This document shows, one piece after another, positions 37,660-45,302 of a DNA stretch of 49,996 nt. The stretch is taken from positions 1-49,996 of the forward strand of contig NZ_BPQS01000038.1 of assembly GCF_022179385.1 (NCBI RefSeq), given 5' to 3'. How positions within the stretch are numbered: position 1 is the first letter of the stretch; every line of letters starts with the position of its first letter. The position numbers and the translations under genes are program-made. The notes under the pieces were generated by a model. That model made no database searches, was not told the DNA's origin, and saw nothing but the letters and a program-made list of their open reading frames with translations. This stretch comes from Methylobacterium longum. GTDB lineage: Bacteria; Pseudomonadota; Alphaproteobacteria; Rhizobiales; Beijerinckiaceae.

Positions 37660-39262
37660 GCTCATCCTGTCCTTCGCATTCCGCTGGGCGCTTGGCATCG
37701 CCGTATGGTCGACCCTGCTGTCGCTACTCCTGTTCGCCTTCGTGTACTGGCAGACCGCCGCGTTCATGCAGAACGAACTCGCCCAGGTACTGCGCCACGA
37801 GGCACGCTACGCAGCCCGCGAGCCGGCGAAGGCGGTCAATCGTATCGAGACATGGATCAGCGAGGACCTACACAGCGTCCACTTCGCCGGTCTGTTCGGG
37901 GCTGATGGTACCAGGCTCGCAGGAAACCTCGACGCTCGGCCGGCAGACCTGCCCCTCGACGGGGAGGTCCACCGAATCGGCGCGCAGGTCGCCATCGCGG
38001 GACGGCGCCTGAACGAGGAGCTCTGGTCGGCGGCTGTGGCCCTGAGCGACGGCAGCATCGTGGTCGTGGCCCACGACACCGACGAGATCGACCGCGCCAA
38101 GGCGACGGTGATCCGGGCCCTCGGCCTTGCGCTGGTGCCAACCCTGGCGTTCTCGATCCTCGGTGGCTTGCTGCTCGCCGGGCGTGCCAAGCGCCGCCTC
38201 GCCTCGACGGAGGCGGCGGTCGCACGGGTGATGCGCGGGGACTTGCGCCAGCGTCTGCCCGTCGGTGACGCCGGGGATGAGTTCGACCGCCTGGCCCGGG
38301 ACGTCAACGGGATGCTCGACGAGATCGAGCGCCTCGTAGAGGAGGTGCGCGGCGTCGGCGACGCGGTCGCCCACGACCTGCGGACGCCGCTCACCCGCTT
38401 GCGGCTGCGTCTGGAGCGAGGCCGCGACCAGGCACGCGACCTCGACGAACTGCGCGAGGCCGTAGACCAGGGGCTGGCCTGGATCGACCAGACGCTGGAG
38501 ATGGTGACGGCCGTGCTACGCATCGGCGAGATTGAGCATGGCCGCCGATGCGCCGCCTTCGCTCCGGTCGATCTTGGGCTCGTGGCGAGCGAGGCCGCGG
38601 AACTGTTCGAGCCCCTGGCCGAGGACAAGGGGATCGTGCTCGCGATGGAGGTGGATGGCGGGATGCCCCCAGTGGAGGGCGACCGCAGTCTGATCTTCGA
38701 GGCGGTGTCGAACCTCCTAGACAACGCGATCAAGTTCACGCCGCCTGGCGGCAAGGTGAAGGTCGGGCTCATCTATCGCGACGGTAAGGCCGTGATATTC
38801 ATCGAGGACACGGGATCGGGCATCGCCGCCAGCGAGCGCGACCAAGTCTTCAAGCGGTTCTATCGCGCGGAGCGGGCGAGACAGACGCAGGGCAATGGCC
38901 TCGGTCTCGGCCTCGTCGCCGCCATCGCCAAGCTGCATGGATTTTCCCTGACCGTCGTTGATGGAATCGATGGTGGATGCCGCTTCGAGTTGGGGTGCCA
39001 GATGGCGGCAGGCCATTTGGACGCGACGCAGTATAGTTGCGCCTTGCCGGTGGTCGAGGCGACGGAGAAGGTCGATCCGACGACCTCAAACCTCCTGCAG
39101 GAGGTCGAGCACGGCATCGCCAAGTACCAGTGGCAGATGCGGGCGCCGATTCAGCGGACCCGTACTGACCCGAACACCGGGTGGGACCTGAACGATAGCA
39201 AGCCGGTAGACCTGCAAGGTCAACAAGCGCCGAACCAGAACGACGGCTCTTCCAAGCGCTGA
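37652..39262 (+). CDS. Sensor histidine kinase with an extra C-terminal tail
   Basis: A 536-residue membrane kinase. TM1 lies at ~12-32, the periplasmic sensor at ~35-150, TM2 at ~155-176, and HAMP at ~177-230 (VARVMRGDLRQRLPVGDAGD). The HisKA box is AVAHDLRTPLTRL with His241; the ATPase domain has NLLDNAIKFTP, DTGSGI and NGLGLGLV and should end near residue 452 (GGCRFELGCQ). About 84 further residues follow: HLDATQYSCALPVVEATEKV, DPTTSNLLQEVEHGIAKYQW, QMRAPIQRTRTDP and a polar end. That tail is not a kinase domain; its helix resembles the last helix of Dps/ferritin-like proteins, suggesting a 3' gene fusion. The partner is the regulator at 36973. Confidence 0.85.
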   Translation: MPRLILSFAFRWALGIAVWSTLLSLLLFAFVYWQTAAFMQNELAQVLRHEARYAAREPAKAVNRIETWISEDLHSVHFAGLFGADGTRLAGNLDARPADLPLDGEVHRIGAQVAIAGRRLNEELWSAAVALSDGSIVVVAHDTDEIDRAKATVIRALGLALVPTLAFSILGGLLLAGRAKRRLASTEAAVARVMRGDLRQRLPVGDAGDEFDRLARDVNGMLDEIERLVEEVRGVGDAVAHDLRTPLTRLRLRLERGRDQARDLDELREAVDQGLAWIDQTLEMVTAVLRIGEIEHGRRCAAFAPVDLGLVASEAAELFEPLAEDKGIVLAMEVDGGMPPVEGDRSLIFEAVSNLLDNAIKFTPPGGKVKVGLIYRDGKAVIFIEDTGSGIAASERDQVFKRFYRAERARQTQGNGLGLGLVAAIAKLHGFSLTVVDGIDGGCRFELGCQMAAGHLDATQYSCALPVVEATEKVDPTTSNLLQEVEHGIAKYQWQMRAPIQRTRTDPNTGWDLNDSKPVDLQGQQAPNQNDGSSKR

Positions 39263-39345
39263 CGCGGGAGCGGTTCCGCCCGTTCAGGTTGGGGCCACCG
39301 ACCGCTTGCGCCCGGGGCTAAGATTGGAATAGCTCCAAGCTGTTC

Positions 39346-39651
39346 ATGGGCAGGCTCGACACATCACGGATCTGGCGTTCCCTCACCGCGGGACAGCGAA
39401 CCATGCTGTGTCGCCTGGAGCGTGAGGGGTCGCTTCATTCACTTGGTCCATGGGAGATGCGCACCGTGCGCTCCCTGCTTGAACGCGGGCTCGTCAAGCC
39501 GAGACCGCGCGGCGGCTCCGCTCCTGGCCTGTGGTTCCTCAGCGCCAAGGGGCGCCGCCTCCTGCCGCGCCGTTTCTTCGATGCGGATGTGGCGGGGAGC
39601 CGCGTCGTCCCATCCACTTCCTCTACCGCCGCAGAGGAGATGCCGCGATGA
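39346..39651 (+). CDS. Small winged-helix-like hypothetical protein
   Basis: A 101-residue basic protein from ATG 39346. Residues ~5-70 look like a winged helix: SRIWRSLTAGQRTMLCRLER, HSLGPWEMRTVRSLLERGLV, and a wing-like KPRPRGGSAPGLWFLSAKGR. No family is recognised; it could be a transcription factor or a stress-induced helper. Its stop overlaps the start of the cytochrome gene (ATGA at 39648-39651), so it is translationally coupled to it. That suggests it belongs to the cytochrome-VIT group, perhaps as its regulator. Confidence 0.55.
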   Translation: MGRLDTSRIWRSLTAGQRTMLCRLEREGSLHSLGPWEMRTVRSLLERGLVKPRPRGGSAPGLWFLSAKGRRLLPRRFFDADVAGSRVVPSTSSTAAEEMPR

Positions 39652-40235
39652 GTTCGAGTACGATACACGTCACCGGCGCCGAGGTGCGGGACGGATTGAC
39701 CTACGACCGGGGCACCATCGCCCTGCATTGGCTGACCGCCGGCCTCGTCTTGGCCCTCTGGCTGATCGGCACCTTCCTCGAAGACCTCCTGCCGAAGGGG
39801 CCGCTGCGCTCGGGAATCTGGTCGGCTCATTTCGACTTGGGCTTCGTGCTGACCGCCGTCATCGTCGCCTTGCCGGTCTGGCGCCATACCGGCGGGCGTC
39901 AGCTTCCCGTCGACGATCCCGGGCCCCGTCATGTGCTCGCCAAGGCGACCCATGCCGTCCTGTACCTGCTGCTGTTGGTAATCGCCGGGCTTGGCATCGC
40001 CAACGCCCTCGTGCGTGGCGTCGCCCTGGGGGGACCGCTGGCATTGCCCGCCCTCGGCGACCCGGAATGGCGCCGGCCGCTCACGCACTGGCACGGGCTC
40101 GCCGCCAACATCCTGATGGCGGTGGCGCTGTTCCATGCCGCGGCCGCCTTGGTGCACCACTACCTCTGGCACGATGGCATCCTGCGCCGCATCCTGCCGG
40201 GTTCGGGTCCCACCGCCCCGACCGAGAGACCCTGA
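39648..40235 (+). CDS. Cytochrome b561-type membrane protein
   Basis: A 195-residue four-helix protein with GAGGAGATG before ATG 39648. Helices in order are TIALHWLTAGLVLALWLIGT (His26), SAHFDLGFVLTAVIVALPVW (His60), THAVLYLLLLVIAGLGIANA (His106), and HWHGLAANILMAVALFHAAA followed by LVHHYLWHDGILRR. The paired His residues in helices fit a di-heme b561 that moves electrons across the inner membrane (NapC/CybB-like group, Pfam Ni_hydr_CYTB). Its partner donor and acceptor are not evident. Coupled on the 5' side to the small wHTH-like gene and followed after 5 bases by the VIT gene, so the three form one operon. Confidence 0.85.
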   Translation: MSSSTIHVTGAEVRDGLTYDRGTIALHWLTAGLVLALWLIGTFLEDLLPKGPLRSGIWSAHFDLGFVLTAVIVALPVWRHTGGRQLPVDDPGPRHVLAKATHAVLYLLLLVIAGLGIANALVRGVALGGPLALPALGDPEWRRPLTHWHGLAANILMAVALFHAAAALVHHYLWHDGILRRILPGSGPTAPTERP

Positions 40236-40240
40236 TTGCC

Positions 40241-40936
40241 ATGCGCCAGCCCCACGCCGAGAGCCACCTGATAGACCGGATCGGCTGGCTTCGTGCCGCC
40301 GTCCTCGGCGCCAATGACGGACTCGTCTCCACTGCGAGCCTGATCGTCGGCGTCGCGGCCTCGGCGGCGGCCACCGGGGAGATCCTGGTCGCGGGCACGG
40401 CTGGGCTGGTGGCTGGCGCGATGTCGATGGCGGCCGGCGAGTACGTTTCCGTGAGTTCCCAGTCCGACACCGAGCGGGCCGATCTCAGCCGCGAGCGCCG
40501 CGAACTCGAACAGGACCCGGCGGCCGAGCGCGAGGAGTTGGCGGCGATCTACGTCGGCCGCGGCATCGACCGCGAGCTCGCGCTGAAGGTGGCCGACCAG
40601 CTCATGGCCAAGGACGCACTGGGCGCCCATGCCCGGGACGAGCTCGGCATCTCGGAGTTCACGACGGCGCGCCCCATCCAGGCCGCGCTGACCTCGGCGG
40701 CGACCTTCTCGGCCGGGGCGGCGATGCCCCTCCTCGTGGCCGCAGTTTCCCCGGAGAACCTCGTGGTCTACTTCGTCTCCGCCGCCTCCCTGGTATTCCT
40801 CGCGGTCCTCGGTGCGCTCGGCGCGAAGGCCGGCGGCGCACCGGTCCTGCGAGCGACGGCGCGCGTGGCGTTCTGGGGCGCCCTCGCGATGGCGGTCACG
40901 GCCGGCATCGGCCACCTCGTAGGCAAGGCCGTGTGA
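40241..40936 (+). CDS. VIT/CCC1-family iron/manganese transporter
   Basis: A 231-residue membrane protein starting at ATG 40241. The VIT signature is at the N-terminus: DRIGWLRAAVLGANDGLVST, then ASLIVGVAASAAATGEILVA, and GAMSMAAGEYVSVSSQSDTE with the metal-coordinating Met/Glu/Tyr motif. A cytoplasmic helical insert (ERRELEQDPAAEREELAAIY) rich in Glu is the expected metal-binding cap. The last helices are at ~150-230. Family members export or store Fe2+ or Mn2+ using a proton gradient. In bacteria it would detoxify the cytoplasm. With cytochrome b561 directly upstream, a link between redox state and iron or manganese handling is plausible but unproved. Confidence 0.9.
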   Translation: MRQPHAESHLIDRIGWLRAAVLGANDGLVSTASLIVGVAASAAATGEILVAGTAGLVAGAMSMAAGEYVSVSSQSDTERADLSRERRELEQDPAAEREELAAIYVGRGIDRELALKVADQLMAKDALGAHARDELGISEFTTARPIQAALTSAATFSAGAAMPLLVAAVSPENLVVYFVSAASLVFLAVLGALGAKAGGAPVLRATARVAFWGALAMAVTAGIGHLVGKAV

Positions 40937-41393
40937 ACGTTCATCGCTCTCCGAAGCAGCCATTCCGCTTACGGCCGGGTCCTGCCGGCGCCGACGGCCC
41001 TCAGAGCGTCCTGGATGGGTGGAACAGCCTGTCCGCTTCCGGGCAGAAAAGTTTCGAAGCAGACTGAGCCTTCACGTCCGCTCCCGACACGTTGCAGGCT
41101 TGGCGGTCGGCCGCCAAAAAATGAAATCTAAAACCCGAATCAGCATGTAAAGTGTAAGCTCGAGTGCGACTGGCAAGGCTTTCGGATACCGAAGCTAATC
41201 AAACGCCTCCGGAATGGCTGAGCGAGCGTCGGCGAGGCCGTCTGAAAAAGTGGCCGTTGCATCGGTACGGAGAAACCCCTTCCGATATGGTCGAGCGTGC
41301 TCCTGGCAGTTCGTAACCGTCGTCACTGCTTCGCCTAGACATTGCTCAAATTGGCCTTCGATAATCGACAGAAGTGCGGCGGAGGGTGGGGAT
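40937..41393. other. Gap upstream of the low-GC binding-protein gene
   Basis: No supported gene. 41110-41210 is AT-rich and the likely promoter region. The GC content falls across this gap, marking the start of a compositionally different segment. Confidence 0.4.
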
Positions 41394-42389
41394 ATGAGAC
41401 GACGTCAATTCATTGCGTCAAGCGCGACGCTGCTTGCGTCGACCGCCCTCGTCCGGGCCCAGCCTCGTCGCTCCTACAAGCTCGCGATCGCACATCCTGA
41501 TCGACCAGCCAGTCTGATGACGAAGGACAACAGCCCGACTTTCCGTGCATTTTTCGACGAACTTTCAAAATCCGGGTTTACAGAAGGTAATAATCTTGAT
41601 GTTCGCCGATTTGATGGAGGCGGTATATCCGACAACTATAAGACCACCGCAGAAGCGGCTGTAAAGTGGCATCCAGACGTGATCATGGCAATCTCGGATC
41701 GCATGACAAAATTGATCAAGGATATGACTTCGAACATTCCGATCGTCGCCATGACTAGCGACCCGGTTTCCTATGGACTTGCGCAGTCATTAGCCCATCC
41801 TGAGGGCAACGTTACGGGGGTAATGGTTAATTCAAGCCCTGAGATATTTGCTAAACGCATCGAATATTTGCGAGAAATAGTCCCGGAAACCCGCGGTGTT
41901 TTCCAGTTAACATCTCGAACGCTCTGGGAGAGCCCCTTGGGGTCAAGTGTGCAAGCTGCTGTTGAGCAGGCTGGCCTTCAGCTAATAGGTCCACCTGTGG
42001 AAAGTCCACATCGTGAGCCACAGTACAGGGCAGCGTTTTCTGCTGCAGCCGCTCAAACAAAAACGGTATTAGTCACAACTGCAGTCGAGAATTTCAACAA
42101 TGTTGATCTTATTGTGAAGCTCATGAACGAGTATCGTTTAGTAGCGTTCTACCCTCTGCGAGAATACATTACGCGAGGCGGTCTCATCGGTCATGACATC
42201 AATCCCATCGACCTGTATGATCATCTCGGCCAACAAATATCATTGATTTTGAAGGGCGCAGATGTCGGCGCCATCCCATTCTATCAGCCCATGCGTCTCA
42301 AGCTATCAATCAATTTAGCGTCCGCAAACGCAGCGCGTATCAGCATAGCAGCAAGCATACTCGCAAGAGCTGATGAAGTGATCGAGTAA
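41394..42389 (+). CDS. ABC-type substrate-binding protein (ABC_sub_bind family), low GC
   Basis: A 331-residue exported protein; GGAGGGTGGGG lies before ATG 41394. The signal peptide MRRRQFIASSATLLASTALV, cleaved after RAQ, has a Tat-like RRRQFIA. The mature fold has two Rossmann-like lobes: FFDELSKSGFTEGNNLDVRR, then AAVKWHPDVIMAISDRMTKL, IPIVAMTSDPVSYGLAQSLA, HPEGNVTGVMVNSSPEIFAK, AAQTKTVLVTTAVENFNN and REYITRGGLIGHDINPIDLY. This is the PF04392-type binding protein abundant in Bradyrhizobium; relatives bind aromatic amino acids or unknown ligands. No permease is nearby. Codon use is visibly richer in A/T than the neighbours, suggesting recent transfer. It is the most alien gene in the window. 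Confidence 0.8.
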   Translation: MRRRQFIASSATLLASTALVRAQPRRSYKLAIAHPDRPASLMTKDNSPTFRAFFDELSKSGFTEGNNLDVRRFDGGGISDNYKTTAEAAVKWHPDVIMAISDRMTKLIKDMTSNIPIVAMTSDPVSYGLAQSLAHPEGNVTGVMVNSSPEIFAKRIEYLREIVPETRGVFQLTSRTLWESPLGSSVQAAVEQAGLQLIGPPVESPHREPQYRAAFSAAAAQTKTVLVTTAVENFNNVDLIVKLMNEYRLVAFYPLREYITRGGLIGHDINPIDLYDHLGQQISLILKGADVGAIPFYQPMRLKLSINLASANAARISIAASILARADEVIE

Positions 42390-42582
42390 TTTCGGCGGAG
42401 CTTGGCGTCAGCAGATATAACATTCTTTACGGCTGATTAGTCGGGTTGAGACAGGCGTGCGGCAACCGTCGTGTCTCGGACCACCTGGATCACGGAGTCC
42501 GACAAGCTTGCTTCGGTCCACGCGGATAGGTCCGAGAACGAGCCATCCGCGTTCGGACAGGAGGTCAAAGTCTGCTCAACGC

Positions 42583-42775
42583 GGATTTCGTTGAAAAACT
42601 CGGGACCGGGTCGACGGAGCACTGTGGGCCGCTTTAGACGTAGAAGTTCCTGCTATCACCTTGCCTAGAGCTCAGTGAGCAAGGGTCGATGATGGGCCAT
42701 GAGAGATGAAAATTCTTCAGGGCTCGCCTTGGATGTCGCCTGAAGAGCCGCCTCCGAATTTTTTCAACAAAATCC
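42583..42775. repeat. MITE-like element with 21-bp terminal inverted repeats
   Basis: GGATTTCGTTGAAAAACTCG at 42583-42602 and, on the other strand, GGATTTTGTTGAAAAAATTC (read from 42775) are near-identical terminal repeats facing each other about 190 bases apart. The TTTTTCAACA motif resembles ends of IS5/IS1182-group elements that are common in Rhizobiales. The interior has no transposase frame, so it is a solo, non-autonomous or deleted element. Confidence 0.5.
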
Positions 42776-42874
42776 ACCCCATGCCGAAGTTGCCAAGCGG
42801 CCGATGAATGGCCGCTTTCGGGAAACACGAACGGCGGTCTGTAGGGCCGATTTGGGTTGATAGGAGGCCGTCCG
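42774..42874 (-). repeat. 101-bp dispersed repeat, copy A
   Basis: Its reverse complement aligns without gaps to 45598-45698 at about 80 percent identity (hand count, 21 mismatches). Shared blocks include GTTTCCC, AAAGCGG, CATTC, TCGGCC, AACTTCGGC and TGGGGTGG. It abuts the right terminal repeat of the MITE-like element, so it may be the adjoining part of a larger IS remnant. Confidence 0.6.
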
Positions 42875-42917
42875 TTTTTCCGGCAGGTCTTCTCCGAAGC
42901 AGGCGAGCCGCTGTTGG

Positions 42918-43081
42918 CCAGGAGTGACCGTGCGCCGCTGACTGCTCCTGGTGCTTCGAGACCGTCGCAGCATTTCGAAGGGGGCGTGGCTATGCCATGC
43001 TGCCTCGCCCGGAACACCGGATTCAAAGCACAACCGGGCTACCCAGCCCCGAGCTGGAGCCGGGTCGGAGCGAGGCAGCAT
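42918..43081 (+). promoter_or_regulatory. Structured mRNA leader of the PLP enzyme: hairpin, pseudoknot and RBS-sequestering stem
   Basis: Four exact pairings are visible. Hairpin P0: CCAGGAG 42918-42924 with CTCCTGG 42945-42951. P1: CTTCGA 42954-42959 with TCGAAG 42975-42980. P2: GCAGCAT 42967-42973, inside the P1 loop, with ATGCTGC 42997-43003, giving an H-type pseudoknot. Alternative stem: ATGCTGCCTCGC 42997-43008 with GCGAGGCAGCAT 43070-43081, which covers the GAGG ribosome-binding site and the AUG. P2 and the alternative stem compete for the same 7 bases. That is how a riboswitch or similar element would switch translation on (pseudoknot) and off (sequestered start). The downstream enzyme acts in sulfur amino-acid metabolism, so a methionine- or cysteine-related ligand is the natural guess. 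It lacks the conserved sequence of SAM-II as I remember it. Confidence 0.5.
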
Positions 43082-44369
43082 GTCCGACGACCGCTACCAC
43101 AAGAAGGCGCTTGGCAACCGCCCGCTCCATCCCGAAACTCTGATGCTCGGCTATGGCTACGATCCCGCCTTGTCCGAGGGCGCCGTGAAGCCACCGGTCT
43201 TCCTCACATCCACCTTCGTCTTCACCTCGGCCGAGCACGGCAAAGCCTTCTTCGACTACGTCTCCGGGCGGCGCGAGCCCCCAGTCGGCGAGGCGGCGGG
43301 GCTCGTGTACTCGCGCTTCAACCATCCAAACAGCGAGATTGTCGAGGATCGGCTAGCCGTGTTCGAGGGGGCCGAGGCCGCGCTGGTCTTCTCCTCCGGA
43401 ATGTCGGCGATCGCGACCACGATCCTGGCCTTCGCGCGGCCCGGTGATGCGATCCTGCACTCGCAGCCGCTCTATGGGGGCACTGAGACGCTGATCGCCA
43501 AGACCCTAGCAGGCTTCGGCATCGTACCGTTCGGATTCGCCGATGGGGTCGATCCAGCGAGCGTGCGCGCGGCGGCCAACCAAGCCGCCGAGGCGGGGCG
43601 CGTCAGCGTCGTCATGATCGAGACACCCTCGAACCCGCTCAACACCCTCGTCGATCTGAGCCTGATCCGCGCGGTCGCAGACGAGATCGGCGCGCGGCAG
43701 GGCGGTGAAGCTCCGGTCGTGGTCTGCGACAACACCCTGCTCGGTCCGCTCTTCCAGCACCCACTGCGCCACGGCGTCGACATCTCGGTCTACTCGCTGA
43801 CGAAGTACGTCGGCGGCCACTCCGACCTGATCGCTGGCGCAGCTCTGGGCTCAGCAGCGCGGATAAGGCCGGTGCGGCTGCTGCGCTCAGCGATTGGAAC
43901 CGGCCTCGACCCGCATTCCTGCTGGATGCTCGGGCGCTCGCTCGAAACCTTGACGCTGCGGATGAGTGCCGCAAACCGCAATGGCGAGATCGTCGGCCGT
44001 ATGCTGGCTGCGCATCCGAAGGTGTCGCGCCTTCATCATCTCGCGCATCTGGAACCCGGATCGCAGCGGGCGCGCGTCTATGCCGAGCAATGCGCGGCGC
44101 CAGGATCGACATTCTCATTCGACATTGTAGGCGGCGAGGCAGAGTCGTTCCAAGTCCTCAACGCTCTTCAATTGTTCAAGCTCGCCGTCAGCCTGGGCGG
44201 CACGGAATCCCTCGCCAGCCACCCGGCCTCTACAACCCATTCAGGTGTGCCAAAGGCCGTGCGTGACCGCTTAGGAATCACGGACGCGACGATCAGGGTA
44301 TCGATCGGGATTGAGCATCCTGCCGATTTGGTCGCCGATTTGGTCGCGGCTCTCTCTGTTCTTGGCTAA
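43080..44369 (+). CDS. Cystathionine gamma-synthase / methionine gamma-lyase family PLP enzyme
   Basis: A 429-residue PLP-dependent trans-sulfuration-type enzyme. ATG 43080 is chosen by GGAGCGAGG upstream and by the family N-terminus (MSDDRYHKKALGNRPLHPET). Landmarks are the partner-subunit phosphate-binding YSRFNHPN (Tyr77, Arg79), SSGMSAIATTIL at 106-117, LYGGTE (131-136), ETPSNP (181-186), the PLP-ring Asp217 in VVVCDNTL, and the Schiff-base Lys242 in SVYSLTKYVGGHSDL. The C-terminal SLGGTESLASHPASTTHSG fits the family. It would act on O-acyl-homoserine, cystathionine or methionine; which one is not decidable here. It has no operon partner; control is likely through the structured leader directly upstream. 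Confidence 0.9.
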   Translation: MSDDRYHKKALGNRPLHPETLMLGYGYDPALSEGAVKPPVFLTSTFVFTSAEHGKAFFDYVSGRREPPVGEAAGLVYSRFNHPNSEIVEDRLAVFEGAEAALVFSSGMSAIATTILAFARPGDAILHSQPLYGGTETLIAKTLAGFGIVPFGFADGVDPASVRAAANQAAEAGRVSVVMIETPSNPLNTLVDLSLIRAVADEIGARQGGEAPVVVCDNTLLGPLFQHPLRHGVDISVYSLTKYVGGHSDLIAGAALGSAARIRPVRLLRSAIGTGLDPHSCWMLGRSLETLTLRMSAANRNGEIVGRMLAAHPKVSRLHHLAHLEPGSQRARVYAEQCAAPGSTFSFDIVGGEAESFQVLNALQLFKLAVSLGGTESLASHPASTTHSGVPKAVRDRLGITDATIRVSIGIEHPADLVADLVAALSVLG

Positions 44370-44708
44370 GCGGCGCTCCGCCTGCGGTCTATGCGGAAGT
44401 TTGGCAATGCCGACCCGGTCGCCCCAGCTTAGCCGTACACCGACGTGGGGACTTGGCGGAAGGCGGACCTTCGGCTGTGCGCCCAGATCAGACATTCAGA
44501 TGGGTCTCATGACATCCTGTAAGCGGACGCTACGCAGGACGAGCCGTTCGGGCCCGTGATCTGCTGGTCCCGGTGTGTTTCAGTCACGGCGATGCGAATT
44601 CGACACACCAACACAATATGTGGCGCTGTTCAGATTGTAGCGATTGATCGACCGCGCTTTCGAAAATAGGCCGATACAGGTTGTTGCTGTACGGTGAGGT
44701 GCCTGGTG
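44370..44708. other. Gap upstream of an exported protein gene
   Basis: No supported gene. 44600-44690 is less GC-rich and probably carries the promoter of the gene at 44709. Confidence 0.35.
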
Positions 44709-45302
44709 ATGCGTCAGCCATGGATGATTGCCGCAGCCTTCGTTCTGATATTGCCGACGACGCTTCCGGCGCACGCGCAAGTCGTGGCCGGCAATGGAAA
44801 CGGTAATGGGAACGGGAACGGAAGCGGGAGCAACAACGTCGTTTCCAACTCGGTGGCCCTTCATGCCCGACGCCAAGCGCCCGCGGTGATCGCGCCCGGA
44901 CTGGCCGCCGCCGGCATTGAGAGTTGCCTCGGCAGTACCAGCATTGGGGGTGCAGCCCCCGGATTTGGCGTGAGCATCGGTGGAACCACGACTGACCGTG
45001 GCTGCAATCTGCGTCTGTACGCACGCACTTTGTTCGCGCTCGGCCACAGGGTCGCTGCGACGCAGATCCTCTGCAACGATCCCGACGTCGCACAGGCCCT
45101 GTTGGCGGAGGGTATCCGTTGCCGGATCGGCCTCGGTCCGGAGGTTCAGCGAGCCGCCGATCCGCTTCCCGATTCTCCCTACGCGCCTGTGGAGGCGGAC
45201 TCGGCGGTCGCCTCCGATGTCGATATGGTCGACCAGATCCGCGGAAGACGACGGGTCCAGCGCCGGGTGCGCGCGGCGAGAAGCAATCAGCCTGCGACCT
45301 AG
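44709..45302 (+). CDS. Exported protein with an Asn-Gly repeat
   Basis: A 197-residue exported protein. ATG 44709 is preferred over GTG 44694 because GTGAGG precedes it and a signal peptide follows (MRQPWMIAAAFVLILPTTLP, cleaved after AHA). The mature part opens with GNGNGNGNGNGSGSNN, encoded by imperfect 6-base repeats (44795-44832), then SVALHARRQAPAVIAPGLAA, GIESCLGSTSIGGAAPGFGV, RGCNLRLYARTLFALGHRVA and ATQILCNDPDVAQALLAEGI. Cysteines in the last three blocks may be paired. The Ser/Gly/Asn head and Leu/Ala body resemble small proteins seen near phage-like or accessory regions, but I cannot name a function. Confidence 0.65.
   Translation: MRQPWMIAAAFVLILPTTLPAHAQVVAGNGNGNGNGNGSGSNNVVSNSVALHARRQAPAVIAPGLAAAGIESCLGSTSIGGAAPGFGVSIGGTTTDRGCNLRLYARTLFALGHRVAATQILCNDPDVAQALLAEGIRCRIGLGPEVQRAADPLPDSPYAPVEADSAVASDVDMVDQIRGRRRVQRRVRAARSNQPAT

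Noticed and set aside
36973..39262. Recent duplication of the two-component pair at 21472-23524
   Set aside because: The pairs share family and layout, but the sequences differ throughout; they are old paralogues at most.
42918..43081. Assignment of the leader to the known SAM-II riboswitch
   Set aside because: The pseudoknot shape fits, but the conserved SAM-II loop sequences as I remember them are missing, so I left the class open.
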